Below, one piece after another: positions 17,134 through 25,107 of a stretch of 32,359 nucleotides of DNA (position 1 is the stretch's first letter; the number at the start of each line of letters is the position of its first letter). The position numbers and the translations under genes were made by a program. Below the pieces are notes generated by a model that was not told the DNA's origin, ran no database searches, and saw only the letters and a program-made list of their open reading frames with translations. Source of the DNA: Bradyrhizobium sp. (GTDB lineage Bacteria > Pseudomonadota > Alphaproteobacteria > Rhizobiales > Xanthobacteraceae); assembly GCF_017881085.1 (NCBI RefSeq), contig NZ_JADGRI010000014.1:1-32359 (forward strand), given 5' to 3'.

Positions 17134-17487
17134 TTAGCCGGAGCGCCTGACTTGGGTCTGCAACACGATCTCTGCCAGCTGACCGATGCCGATACCGCAC
17201 ATGCCGCCCGCCGCTTTGACCAGCGCATCGAGCAGGCGGGCATGACGGTCGGGAGTCAGCAGCTGCAGAGCCTCCAGCCCAAATGCGCTGATCAATATGA
17301 TGGCCGCAACCAGAAGAACGCGCCTGGGGTTGGCCAGACCGAACGCCAACCCGACAACGGCAAATGCGGCGAAATGTTCTAACTGCGCGCCTGCGATGAC
17401 CGGACGGTCATCGATTGGAGACAACGTCGCGTATGCGATGAAGGCGAGAGCAAGCCAGCCTGCAATAGTGGAGATCCTTTGAACCAT
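17134..17487 (-). CDS. VanZ-like membrane protein (117 aa)
   Basis: Small integral membrane protein with about four hydrophobic segments. It has the family landmarks: an N-terminal helix ending ATLSP, the EHFAAFAVVGLAFGLA helix, and ALQLLTPDRHARLLDALVKAAGG, which matches the LQL..P.R...D...N..G signature of VanZ/YoaI-type proteins. Family members are linked to envelope or antibiotic phenotypes, but the biochemical role is unknown. The track ORF begins 127 codons earlier with Arg/Pro-rich sequence that has no protein character and overlaps the divergent feuP regulatory region. ATG 17487 begins MVQRISTIAGWLALAFIAYA, a typical membrane start, though the Shine-Dalgarno is weak. Confidence 0.8.
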   Translation of the reverse strand: MVQRISTIAGWLALAFIAYATLSPIDDRPVIAGAQLEHFAAFAVVGLAFGLANPRRVLLVAAIILISAFGLEALQLLTPDRHARLLDALVKAAGGMCGIGIGQLAEIVLQTQVRRSG

Positions 17488-17745
17488 CGCCGGTAGATAG
17501 GCCACAAAGCTTCTGATCTCAACCTGTTCGACGTCGCGTAAAGTGGCTCTAGGGAGTGATTGGTTGAAGATCGTTAACCTCGGGGGTGCTCGCCCGAATG
17601 CGGTGGCTCCGTGGCCTCGAACCGAGTCGCGGGCATGCCGGTGCGGCCATTTGGGGCTTCCGATCCGGCATGGTAGGCGTGTAAGGCGCGGTGCGGGGTA
17701 CCCGGAGACGGGGGCAAATATGCTCATGACGAAAAAGTAACATTG

Positions 17746-17773
17746 CGTTTGTGCCCCGTTCATGGCCCGTTCA
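17746..17773 (+). promoter_or_regulatory. three phased CGTTYR direct repeats upstream of feuP-like gene
   Basis: CGTTTG (17746), CGTTCA (17757) and CGTTCA (17768) lie exactly 11 bp apart, with 5-base spacers. This hexamer-N5-hexamer layout is typical of OmpR/PhoP-family regulator binding sites. The last repeat ends 57 bp before the GTG start of the regulator gene, a suitable distance for autoregulation. The rest of the 343-bp divergent gap (17488-17830) shows no gene and no other clear signal. Confidence 0.5.
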
Positions 17774-17830
17774 CGCCCGCAAGGCTCAACTTGAAGGTGG
17801 AATTCGTGGAGCTCACATGCGGAGGCCAGC

Positions 17831-18502
17831 GTGCGCCTGCTCGTCGTTGAAGATGATCCCGATCTCAATCGTCAGCTCACCACGGCGCTGAGCGACGCCG
17901 GCTACGTGGTCGACCGCGCCTTCGACGGCGAGGAAGGGCACTATCTCGGCGACAGCGAGCCCTACGACGCGGTGGTGCTCGATATCGGCCTGCCCAAGAT
18001 GGACGGCATTTCGGTGCTGGAGGCATGGCGCCGGAACGGGCGCACCATGCCGGTCCTGATCCTTACCGCGCGCGACCGCTGGAGCGACAAGGTGCAGGGT
18101 TTCGACGCCGGCGCCGACGACTACGTCGCCAAACCGTTTCATCTCGAGGAAGTCCTGGCCCGGATTCGCGCGCTGTTGCGCCGCTCCACCGGCCACGCCC
18201 AGTCCGAGCTGACCTGCGGGCCGGTCTCGCTGGACACCCGCACCGGCCGGGTCAGCGTATCCGGCAATCCTATCAAGATGACCTCGCACGAGTACCGCCT
18301 GCTGGCCTATCTCATGCACCATAGCGGGCGCGTGGTGTCGCGCACCGAACTGGTCGAGCATCTCTACGATCAGGACTTCGACCGCGACTCCAACACCATC
18401 GAGGTGTTCGTCGGGCGCATCCGCAAGAAGCTCGATGTTGACATCATCCAGACGGTGCGGGGGCTCGGCTACCTGCTGACGCCACCGTCGCCCCCAAGCT
18501 GA
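17831..18502 (+). CDS. feuP: OmpR/PhoP-family response regulator (FeuP-like)
   Basis: A DNA-binding response regulator of 223 aa. The receiver carries EDD (residues 7-9), acceptor Asp51 in VVLDIGLPKMDG, Thr in ILTARD and Lys in AKPFH. A winged-helix domain follows (about 125-218), with SHEYRLLAYLMHHSGRVVSR and TIEVFVGRIRKKL. The start is GTG with GGAGG five bases upstream. A PhoQ-like kinase gene follows, and ccmI lies two genes further on. In rhizobia, feuPQ sits beside the cycHJKL cytochrome c maturation genes, and mutants are affected in iron uptake (R. leguminosarum) or ndvA/cyclic glucan control (S. meliloti). That context supports the name; the regulon here is inferred. The phased CGTTYR repeats upstream suggest autoregulation. 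Confidence 0.85.
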   Translation: MRLLVVEDDPDLNRQLTTALSDAGYVVDRAFDGEEGHYLGDSEPYDAVVLDIGLPKMDGISVLEAWRRNGRTMPVLILTARDRWSDKVQGFDAGADDYVAKPFHLEEVLARIRALLRRSTGHAQSELTCGPVSLDTRTGRVSVSGNPIKMTSHEYRLLAYLMHHSGRVVSRTELVEHLYDQDFDRDSNTIEVFVGRIRKKLDVDIIQTVRGLGYLLTPPSPPS

Positions 18503-18509
18503 TCAGCAG

Positions 18510-18548
18510 CCGATCAAGGGTGTTGATCGGGCGGCCTTCTTGCTCTTT
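18510..18548 (+). terminator. terminator-like hairpin between feuP-like and feuQ-like genes
   Basis: Perfect 8-bp stem CCGATCAA (18510-18517) / TTGATCGG (18523-18530) with a GGGTG loop, starting eight bases after the regulator stop. It is followed by GCGGCCTTCTTGCTCTTTT. The T-rich stretch is broken up and somewhat distant. It may cause partial termination, lowering kinase expression relative to regulator. Confidence 0.5.
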
Positions 18549-18631
18549 TGTGCGGGCATGATCTCATCAGGCCAGCGGCATCCATCCATCGGGCCTTCGC
18601 CCGAGGACATGCGTACTAGGATCATGCTCTG

Positions 18632-20008
18632 ATGCGCGCCAGTTCGCTCGCCACCCGGCTGTTTCTATCCGCGACCGCCTGGGTAGTGGTGATCCTGCTT
18701 ATCACCGGCATCGTGCTGTCGTCGGTTTACCGAGGCGCCACCGAGCGCGCCTTCGACCGCCGGCTCAACCTCTATCTGCGCACCCTGATCGCGGAAGTCG
18801 CGACGCCCGACGAGCCGCCCGACCACCCGTTCCAGTCACTCGGCGAACCGCTGTTCGAACTGCCGCTGTCCGGCTGGTACTGGCAGATCACCCGTACCGA
18901 CTCCGAAAAGCCCGAGATGCGCGCCTCGCGCTCGCTGTGGGACAAGAAGCTGCCGAAGCTCGAAGAACAGGGCGCCGACCTGACCGCGGCCGGCATTCGC
19001 CTCGGCTATGTCGAGGGTCCCGAGGGCCAGAACCTGAGGATGGTGGAACGGCCGGTCGATCTCGGCGCCGACGGCAAGTTCCTGGTCAGCGTCGCCGGCG
19101 ACGCCAGCGAGATCTTCGACGAAACACGTACCTTCGATTATTACCTCGGCGGCACCTTCGCCGCGCTGACGATCGTGCTGGTGCTGACCACGATCTTCCA
19201 GGTGCGCTTCGGCCTTGCGCCCTTGAAGCGCATTTCGGAATCGATCGCCGATGTGCGGTCCGGCCGCGCCGAGCGGCTGGAGGGCGAATTTCCCGTCGAG
19301 ATCGCGCCGCTGGCGCGCGAGACCAACGCGCTGATCGACGCCAACCGCGAAATCGTCGAGCGCGCGCGCACCCATGTCGGGAATCTTGCCCACGCCATCA
19401 AGACGCCGCTGTCTGTCATCGTCAACGAGGCCGCCGCGCACGGCGCCGATCCGTTCGCGAACAAGATTCTGGAGCAGGCGGACGTGATGCGCGACCAGGT
19501 TGCGCATCATCTGGAGCGCGCGCGCATCGCGGCGCGGCTCACCATCATTGGTACGGTCACCGAAGTCGCGCCGGCGATCGAGGCGCTGCGCCGGACCATG
19601 GAGAAGATCCATCGCGACCGCGGCATCGCCATCACGGTCGATGCCGACCCGCGGGCGAAGTTCCGTGGTGAACGGCAGGATCTCGAGGAGATGGCCGGCA
19701 ACCTGGTCGACAACGCCTGCAAATGGGCGGCGTCGCAGGTGTTCATCGAGGTGCTGGTGGAGCAGCCGGCCGAGCCCGGTGTCGGCCCGAGCTTGCGGAT
19801 CGTCGTCGACGATGACGGGCGCGGGCTGTCGGAGGCGGAGCGCGCCCAGGTCTCGCGCCGCGGCCAGCGGCTGGACGAGTCCAAGCCCGGTTCCGGGCTT
19901 GGACTATCGATCGTGGTCGATCTCGCAGCCCTCTATGGCGGGAGCCTGACGCTCGGCAGCGCGCCGATCGGGGGGCTGCGGGCGGAACTGGTGCTGCCGG
20001 GCGTTTGA
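18632..20008 (+). CDS. feuQ: PhoQ/FeuQ-like sensor histidine kinase
   Basis: A membrane histidine kinase of 458 aa. It has TM1 at about 10-32, a periplasmic sensor of about 135 residues, TM2 at about 170-190, HAMP, then a dimerisation domain with NLAHAIKTPLSVIVNE (His254). The HATPase has N box GNLVDNACKWA, DDDGRGL and GSGLGLSI. NLAHxxKTPL is characteristic of the PhoQ branch. The periplasmic domain has several acidic residues (EEQGADL, DEPPDHP), but no clear acidic cluster like the Mg-sensing patch of enteric PhoQ; the ligand is unknown. It probably acts with the regulator 129 bp upstream, despite the terminator-like hairpin between them. In S. meliloti FeuQ is controlled by the periplasmic inhibitor FeuN; I see no feuN-like ORF beside it. 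Confidence 0.87.
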   Translation: MRASSLATRLFLSATAWVVVILLITGIVLSSVYRGATERAFDRRLNLYLRTLIAEVATPDEPPDHPFQSLGEPLFELPLSGWYWQITRTDSEKPEMRASRSLWDKKLPKLEEQGADLTAAGIRLGYVEGPEGQNLRMVERPVDLGADGKFLVSVAGDASEIFDETRTFDYYLGGTFAALTIVLVLTTIFQVRFGLAPLKRISESIADVRSGRAERLEGEFPVEIAPLARETNALIDANREIVERARTHVGNLAHAIKTPLSVIVNEAAAHGADPFANKILEQADVMRDQVAHHLERARIAARLTIIGTVTEVAPAIEALRRTMEKIHRDRGIAITVDADPRAKFRGERQDLEEMAGNLVDNACKWAASQVFIEVLVEQPAEPGVGPSLRIVVDDDGRGLSEAERAQVSRRGQRLDESKPGSGLGLSIVVDLAALYGGSLTLGSAPIGGLRAELVLPGV

Positions 20009-20142
20009 ACGGGCTCGCCGATCCTTGGGCAGCCCGGACGGACCTGCCGGATTGTTCCTAAACGACTTCTTAACGCCGGCGCTTTTATGATGACCCGCGG
20101 ATGGTTTTGCCGTCCGCTGACCCACGCATTCCTACCGGGCGC

Positions 20143-21582
20143 ATGAGCCAGACATCGATCGAGCGGCTGAGGGATTATCTCGCGCAGCTTCCGCCGCAAT
20201 CGCAGGCGCTGCTGATGCGGGAGTTCGAGCGCGCCCTCGAGCGCGGCGAGGACACCACGGTCGCGACCTTCGTGCTCGAACAATTGCGCTGGGTGGTACG
20301 AGTCCCGGAGCCCGCCGCACCAAAACCGGAGGTGGACGCAGAAGATCGGGAGGAGGCCGTCAGGCGGCGCAGCGGAGAAGCCGCGCGGTTGCTGTACCGC
20401 CCACTGGATCCATTTATTGTCGGGAGCAGTTCCACCCGGCCTGGCCAGGTTCGCCGATCGTCGCTGTTGTCGGTGTGGCAATGGCTGGCCCGCGACGGCG
20501 CGCCTGAACAGGTGCGGGAGTACGAGGCGGCGCTGGAGCGGTCGCGTCAGTCCGGAAGTTCCCATGAGGCAGAGGCCTCCGTCCGCAAATTGCAGCTCGC
20601 CGCGGCGGATGCCATCCTCAAAATTGCCGGGCCGTCGCAGGGTGGCGACAAACAGCGCGCGCTGGCCCGTGTCGGTCCTCCCAACGTCATCGAGGATCTG
20701 CTGCCGATCGGCTACGTCCTGCAGGCTCGAGAAGCGCTCGACGCTCTCAACGGTAAGCTACCCAGCCAGTTGCGGGTTTTCGCGGATTCGCAGATCGCCT
20801 CGGTCACCGCCGCACTCAACGTCCCCATGCTGCAAACTCCGCAGGTGCTGCCGTTCGCACTGTCCTTGATCATGCAGCGGCTGAGCGCGTCGTGGCAGAT
20901 TATCCGCCTCGCCATCAAGATGGCGGCGTCCGACGATGAAATCCGCGTTGCCGCGACCCCTTACGGAATTGCCGTCACCATCGCGCTGCACGATCTGTCG
21001 TGCCTCGCGTCCACCTTGCGGATGGATATCAAGCGCGGCCATTTCGACAACGTCGCCGAGCAGCTCAAGACCCTCCATGACGGCGTGCGCGGCTTGCGGA
21101 CCGAACTCGATCTGCGCAACGAATCGAACTGGGGCCGGCAACTGACCTCGATCCGGGCCGACATTTCCAACTCGCTGCAATCGGAAATCGACAGCGTGCC
21201 CGGCCGGGTCCGGCGTATCCTGCGGCAGCGCTCCGACAAGGACATTCCAGCCGGCGCCAGGGTCGACGCCACCGAGGTCGACGAAGCCGCCGCATTGATC
21301 GATTTCGTCGCGGTCTGCCGCAACTATGCCAGCGAGCTTGCCATCAACGAAGTCACGCTGCGGACCTATTCGGACCTGCAGCAATATGTCGAGCGGTCCA
21401 CCGAGGCGCTGGTGCAGTCGCTGCGAAGCGGCGACGCCAAGTCGCGTCCCTATCGGCAGGCGCAGGTGGCGGCGGCAATCCGCTTCTGCGACGTCCTGTT
21501 CGGCCACGACTATGCGTCCCTGATGAGCCGCGCGGCCGAAAATGCCGTGACGGTCGAGCGCAAGCCGTCGCGCGCCGGCTAG
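20143..21582 (+). CDS. conserved hypothetical protein (479 aa)
   Basis: A large, mostly helical cytosolic protein beginning MSQTSIERLRDYLAQLPPQS. There is no signal peptide, catalytic motif or certain membrane helix; the most hydrophobic stretch is near IAVTIALHDLSCLAS. The track start at 20101 adds 14 residues whose codons have weaker GC third positions, so ATG 20143 is preferred; neither has a good Shine-Dalgarno. I do not recognise a named domain. The regular helical pattern and repeated LxxL/Arg-rich segments suggest a scaffold or protein-binding role. It lies between the FeuPQ-like pair and ccmI on the same strand, with a 134-bp gap after the kinase. Confidence 0.8.
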   Translation: MSQTSIERLRDYLAQLPPQSQALLMREFERALERGEDTTVATFVLEQLRWVVRVPEPAAPKPEVDAEDREEAVRRRSGEAARLLYRPLDPFIVGSSSTRPGQVRRSSLLSVWQWLARDGAPEQVREYEAALERSRQSGSSHEAEASVRKLQLAAADAILKIAGPSQGGDKQRALARVGPPNVIEDLLPIGYVLQAREALDALNGKLPSQLRVFADSQIASVTAALNVPMLQTPQVLPFALSLIMQRLSASWQIIRLAIKMAASDDEIRVAATPYGIAVTIALHDLSCLASTLRMDIKRGHFDNVAEQLKTLHDGVRGLRTELDLRNESNWGRQLTSIRADISNSLQSEIDSVPGRVRRILRQRSDKDIPAGARVDATEVDEAAALIDFVAVCRNYASELAINEVTLRTYSDLQQYVERSTEALVQSLRSGDAKSRPYRQAQVAAAIRFCDVLFGHDYASLMSRAAENAVTVERKPSRAG

Positions 21583-21683
21583 AAGAATAGTGCAAGGCTC
21601 TTGATACAATTTATAATTGACGCGATCCGGCAGGGAACGTACCGTTTTGGTGCGAACCGAACCCGATCATTGTTGATTTTGAA

Positions 21684-21953
21684 ATGAACCCAGTCATTAA
21701 TTTCGTTGAGTATGAAAACCGCGTAATTTCGGCGACATATCGAAACCTCATGGTCAGGGCCAAGATCGTCCTCGTCGACAAGACGAGCGGGGAGCAATTG
21801 CCCGATCCGGTGGCCACGATTTCGTCGCCGGTGCCCAGCGGCTCGCTAAGGATGAGGCTGCCGGAGTCCGTCAAACCGGGAACCTATTATCTGAAGGCGC
21901 TGAACGGGCACGGCGAATTTGCCGGGCAAAGCCTCGATTTTTTCGTGAGCTGA
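21684..21953 (+). CDS. small hypothetical protein, probable beta-sandwich (89 aa)
   Basis: Alternating hydrophobic/polar strands (VINFVEYENRVISATY, VRAKIVLVDK, GSLRMRLPESVKPGTYYLKAL, QSLDFFVS) suggest a small Ig-like or beta-sandwich fold. There is no signal peptide or cysteine. Its first 30 codons and the 100 bp upstream (ACAATTTATAATTG and similar) are markedly more AT-rich than neighbouring genes, which may mean a strong promoter region or recent acquisition. No good Shine-Dalgarno is seen before ATG 21684. Function unknown. It is not clearly related to the adjacent ccmI gene. Confidence 0.65.
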   Translation: MNPVINFVEYENRVISATYRNLMVRAKIVLVDKTSGEQLPDPVATISSPVPSGSLRMRLPESVKPGTYYLKALNGHGEFAGQSLDFFVS

Positions 21954-22123
21954 CACTTTCGGCAGACATCGGGCTTTGCACGGGCGGACACCGCTTTTGA
22001 CGGGTTTTCGGGCCTTGCCGGCCGCATCGGCGACCTGAGAATTGTCAATTGCCGGGCTCGGCGCCACCGGTGTAAAGCGGCGCGTCGGCGCTTGCGTTAC
22101 TGGCGCAGAGTGGAACCCGCTGG

Positions 22124-23233
22124 ATGACGTTGTGGTTTGTGTTTGCGCTGATGACGGCAGCGGCGAGTTTCGCCGTGCTCTGGCCGCTGGGACGTCGCGG
22201 CCAGCCGCACAGCGGCGGCAGCGAGGCGGCCGTCTATCGGGATCAGCTCGCTGAAATCGATCGCGACGTTGCCTCCGGCCTGCTCGGATCCTCCGAGGCG
22301 GACGCCGCGCGCATCGAAATCAGCCGTCGTCTGCTGGCGGCAGCGGATGCACAGCGCGATCCGCCGCCACCGGCATCGTCGAATCTCAAATGGCGACGTG
22401 CGGTGGCCGTCGTCGCGCTGGTTGGACTGCCGATCGTGGCGATTGCGATCTATCTTCCGCTCGGCTCGCCGCTACTCGGCGATTTTCCGCTCGCCCAGCG
22501 TGACCGCACGCCGGTGGCCGCGCAGCCCCTCGACAGTTTGGTGGCGCAGGTCGAAGCGCATCTGGAAAAAGATCCAACCGACGGCCGCGGCTGGAGCGTA
22601 CTTGCGCCTGTGCTGGCGAGGCTCGGTCGCTATGACGAAGCGGTCCGGGCCTATCGCAATTCGATTACCTTTAACGGCGACAGTGCCGAGCGCCGGGCCG
22701 ATCTCGGCGAAGCCATCGCAGGCGCGGCAGGTGGCGTCGTCACCGCGGACGCCAAGGCCGAATTCGAGCGCGCCGTCGCGTTGAGTGCCGGCGCGGCCAA
22801 GGCGAACTACTTCCTCGGGCTCGCGGCCGAGCAGGACGGACGCAGCTCCGAGGCCGCGTCGATCTGGCGGGCGATGCTTGCGAAGGCGCCGCCGGATGCG
22901 CCCTGGCGCCCGCTGGTTCAGGCCGCCTTGGCGCGGGTCGACGAGTCTGGCGCGCCTCCGCTGTCGGACGATGCGGTGGCGGCGGCAAAGGAGATGAGCG
23001 GAACCGACCGGGACGCGATGATCCGCGGCATGGTCGAACGTCTTGCCGCGCGATTGAAGCAGAATGGCGACGACATCGATGGATGGCTGCGGCTGGTACG
23101 CGCCTACATGGTGATCGGCGATCGCGACAAGGCGAGAGGCGCGCTCGCCGAGGCCCGTCAGGCCGTCGCCAATGACGCCGAGCGGCTGCGGCTACTGAAC
23201 GACGGCCTGAAGGATCTCGGGCTCGACGGATGA
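22124..23233 (+). CDS. ccmI: c-type cytochrome biogenesis protein CcmI (CycH)
   Basis: Membrane chaperone that holds apocytochrome c for haem ligation by CcmF/CcmH. The 369-aa protein has TM1 at residues 2-22, a short cytoplasmic loop with the family motif VYRDQLAEIDRDVASGLL (RDQL.E.......G.....EA...EI.RRLL), TM2 at about 93-113 and a periplasmic TPR region. One TPR is visible at GWSVLAPVLARLGRYDEAVRAYRN and another near ANYFLGLAAEQDGRSSEA. The length and layout are normal. In rhizobia this is the first gene of cycHJKL, yet no ccmE, ccmF or ccmH follows here. A palindromic repeat begins at the base after the stop codon, then a chemoreceptor gene. Confidence 0.93.
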   Translation: MTLWFVFALMTAAASFAVLWPLGRRGQPHSGGSEAAVYRDQLAEIDRDVASGLLGSSEADAARIEISRRLLAAADAQRDPPPPASSNLKWRRAVAVVALVGLPIVAIAIYLPLGSPLLGDFPLAQRDRTPVAAQPLDSLVAQVEAHLEKDPTDGRGWSVLAPVLARLGRYDEAVRAYRNSITFNGDSAERRADLGEAIAGAAGGVVTADAKAEFERAVALSAGAAKANYFLGLAAEQDGRSSEAASIWRAMLAKAPPDAPWRPLVQAALARVDESGAPPLSDDAVAAAKEMSGTDRDAMIRGMVERLAARLKQNGDDIDGWLRLVRAYMVIGDRDKARGALAEARQAVANDAERLRLLNDGLKDLGLDG

Positions 23234-23278
23234 GCATGATACCGAAAAGTGTGAACCGGTTTTCGGATCATCTTGTGC
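23234..23278. repeat. palindromic interspersed repeat after ccmI
   Basis: GCATGAT-A-CCGAAAA-(11 nt)-TTTTCGG-ATCAT-CTTGTGC: a near-perfect hairpin, with CCGAAAA/TTTTCGG and ATGAT/ATCAT arms and one bulged A. It is placed immediately after the ccmI stop. The sequence resembles a palindromic element (GCATGATCCGGAAAAGT...ACCGGTTTTC...) that I recall as very abundant in intergenic regions of Bradyrhizobium and relatives. It could also serve as a terminator. It is the only copy seen in the window. Confidence 0.6.
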
Positions 23279-23354
23279 ACGAAATGCCGCGCATGACGGC
23301 GTCCATCCATGCGCGGCGGGGGACGAGGCATCTCCGCAGAAGCCGGCTTGAGCT

Positions 23355-23431
23355 CCATAGTGCTATGGGGCGACTCTACGAATGCGACTGAATTGCAATG
23401 TCGGCGGCGCCGCGCGGGCAGCGATTGCAAT
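23355..23431. promoter_or_regulatory. palindromic sites upstream of chemoreceptor gene
   Basis: CCATAG-TG-CTATGG (23355-23368) is a perfect dyad. Two identical copies of the self-complementary octamer ATTGCAAT lie at 23392-23399 and 23424-23431, 32 bp apart (about three helical turns). They are in the 312-bp gap between ccmI and the chemoreceptor and look like regulator-binding sites, though none matches a box I can name. No gene or ccmE/F/H remnant is visible in this gap. Confidence 0.35.
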
Positions 23432-23545
23432 TGATTTTTCGCAAGCGTCGGCGCGCCGTCGCGGCCTCCAGCCTTCATGCTATTTTGACCTTTGTCTGAA
23501 AGTTTAGGTCTACGCGCCCTCAGTTCTTTCCCACCGAGCAAACCG

Positions 23546-24889
23546 ATGTTCTCCAACAGCAATTTGACCATCCGTTTCCTGATTGGAGGCGTCGTGGCGG
23601 CCCTGCTGCTACTGCTCGCGGTCGGCGGAGGTACGGGATTTGTCGCCGTCCTTTATTTGAACAACGAGATCACCGGTCTCTCCTCGGATTTCGGTGCGCT
23701 GAGCGGTCCGGGGCGTGATCATGCTATGCAGATCTATCAGCAGGCCCAGGCGGCGTTTTCATATTTCTTGATGGCATGCGTTGCGATCGCAGTCGTTGCC
23801 TCCACCGTGTGCCTGATCACCTATTTTGCAGTTCGAAACGGCATCATGGGACCGCTGGCCGCCATGGTGCACGCCATGCGCGAGGTCGCCGACCAGAAAT
23901 ACGGGACCCCGATCCCCGGACTCGGCCGCGGCAATGAAATCGGCCAGCTTGCCGGCGCGCTCGAAGTCTTCAAGACGACGGGCATGGAGCGCCAGCGCCT
24001 GACCGAGCACGAATTGCAGGAAGCGCAGCGACAGGCCGAGCGTTCGCGATATCTCGACGACAAGATTCGGGATTTCAACGGCCTGGTCGCCAATGTCGTC
24101 AGCAGCGTCGCATCGTCGGCCGTACGGTTGAAAAGCAACGCGGAAACCCTGTCGCAGGCCGCCAATGAAACCACCGCCAAGGCCAATGCGGTCGCCAGCG
24201 CTGCAAGCGAGGCCAGCAGCAGCGTCCAGACTGTCGCCGGTTCGGCGGAGGAGATGACGACGTCGATCGGCACCATCAGCCGGCGCGTGACCGATGCCAC
24301 GCAGCGCGCCGAAGGAGCGGCTGCCCAGGCCCGCAAGAGCAGCGACACCATTCATGCGCTGTCGGCGGCCGCCGAGAAGATCGGCGCCGTCGTGCAACTG
24401 GTTCAGGCGATCGCCTCGCAGACAAACCTGCTGGCGCTCAACGCCACCATCGAGGCGGCGCGCGCCGGCGAGGCCGGCAAGGGGTTCGCGGTGGTCGCGT
24501 CGGAGGTCAAGAACCTCGCCCACCAGACCAGCAAGGCCACTGAGGAAATTTCCACGCACGTCGCCAGCATCCAGGGCATCACCGGCGAGACGCGGCAGGC
24601 GATGGATGACATATCCAACACGATCGCGGAAATCAGCGCGATCATGTCCGGCATCGAAGTCGATACGGCGCAGCAGCGAAACGCGACGCAGGACATCTCC
24701 AAGAGCGTTCAGGTTGCAGCCAAGGGTACCCTCGACGTCTCGAATCATATTGTCCAGATCACTTCGACGTCGTCCGAAACCGGCCGCATGGCCGGCGATG
24801 CGCGGGATTCGGCGGTCGATCTTTCGCAACAGGCCGAAACCCTTAAACGGGAAGTGGACGGCTTCATCATGAGCGTCCGGGCCGGCTAA
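23546..24889 (+). CDS. methyl-accepting chemotaxis protein
   Basis: Chemoreceptor of 447 aa. It has TM1 at about 7-33, a very short periplasmic loop of about 35 residues, TM2 at about 70-93, HAMP (about 93-150) and a cytoplasmic signalling domain with the conserved hairpin tip [30 protein letters not shown]. The minimal periplasmic loop argues against binding a soluble ligand there; it may sense through the membrane or through a partner. There is no C-terminal CheR/CheB-tethering pentapeptide. The track start (TTG 23492) is rejected; ATG 23546 places a short polar stretch directly before TM1. No che genes are adjacent. It occupies the place where ccmE-ccmF-ccmH would be expected. Confidence 0.93.
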   Translation: MFSNSNLTIRFLIGGVVAALLLLLAVGGGTGFVAVLYLNNEITGLSSDFGALSGPGRDHAMQIYQQAQAAFSYFLMACVAIAVVASTVCLITYFAVRNGIMGPLAAMVHAMREVADQKYGTPIPGLGRGNEIGQLAGALEVFKTTGMERQRLTEHELQEAQRQAERSRYLDDKIRDFNGLVANVVSSVASSAVRLKSNAETLSQAANETTAKANAVASAASEASSSVQTVAGSAEEMTTSIGTISRRVTDATQRAEGAAAQARKSSDTIHALSAAAEKIGAVVQLVQAIASQTNLLALNATIEAARAGEAGKGFAVVASEVKNLAHQTSKATEEISTHVASIQGITGETRQAMDDISNTIAEISAIMSGIEVDTAQQRNATQDISKSVQVAAKGTLDVSNHIVQITSTSSETGRMAGDARDSAVDLSQQAETLKREVDGFIMSVRAG

Positions 24890-25107
24890 CCGACCGACAG
24901 CGGTATTCGACGGCCGAGCGAACCGGTCGCGGCCGCCTTGGCCCTAACCCGCCAGGCGCCCTGCGATAAACTGCCGCATTTGCTTATCCCTTCATTACAA
25001 AAGTTTAATTCCCCCGCCAGCGCGCCGTAAGGCGGAAATACCCATCTTCAGAGCCGTAACTGCTTGCCCCCCGCGGCATCATCGATTCAGGCTCTGGAGA
25101 TTTTTGA

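Noticed and set aside
17488-17868. 127-codon N-terminal extension of the VanZ-like ORF
   Set aside because: Pro/Arg-rich sequence covering the regulator's promoter and the divergent gene start; the membrane protein begins naturally at MVQRIS.
21654-21690. AT-rich stretch before the 89-aa gene (TATAAT at about 21612) as a sigma-70 promoter
   Set aside because: No acceptable -35 hexamer lies 16-18 bp upstream of TATAAT, so it was not listed as a feature.
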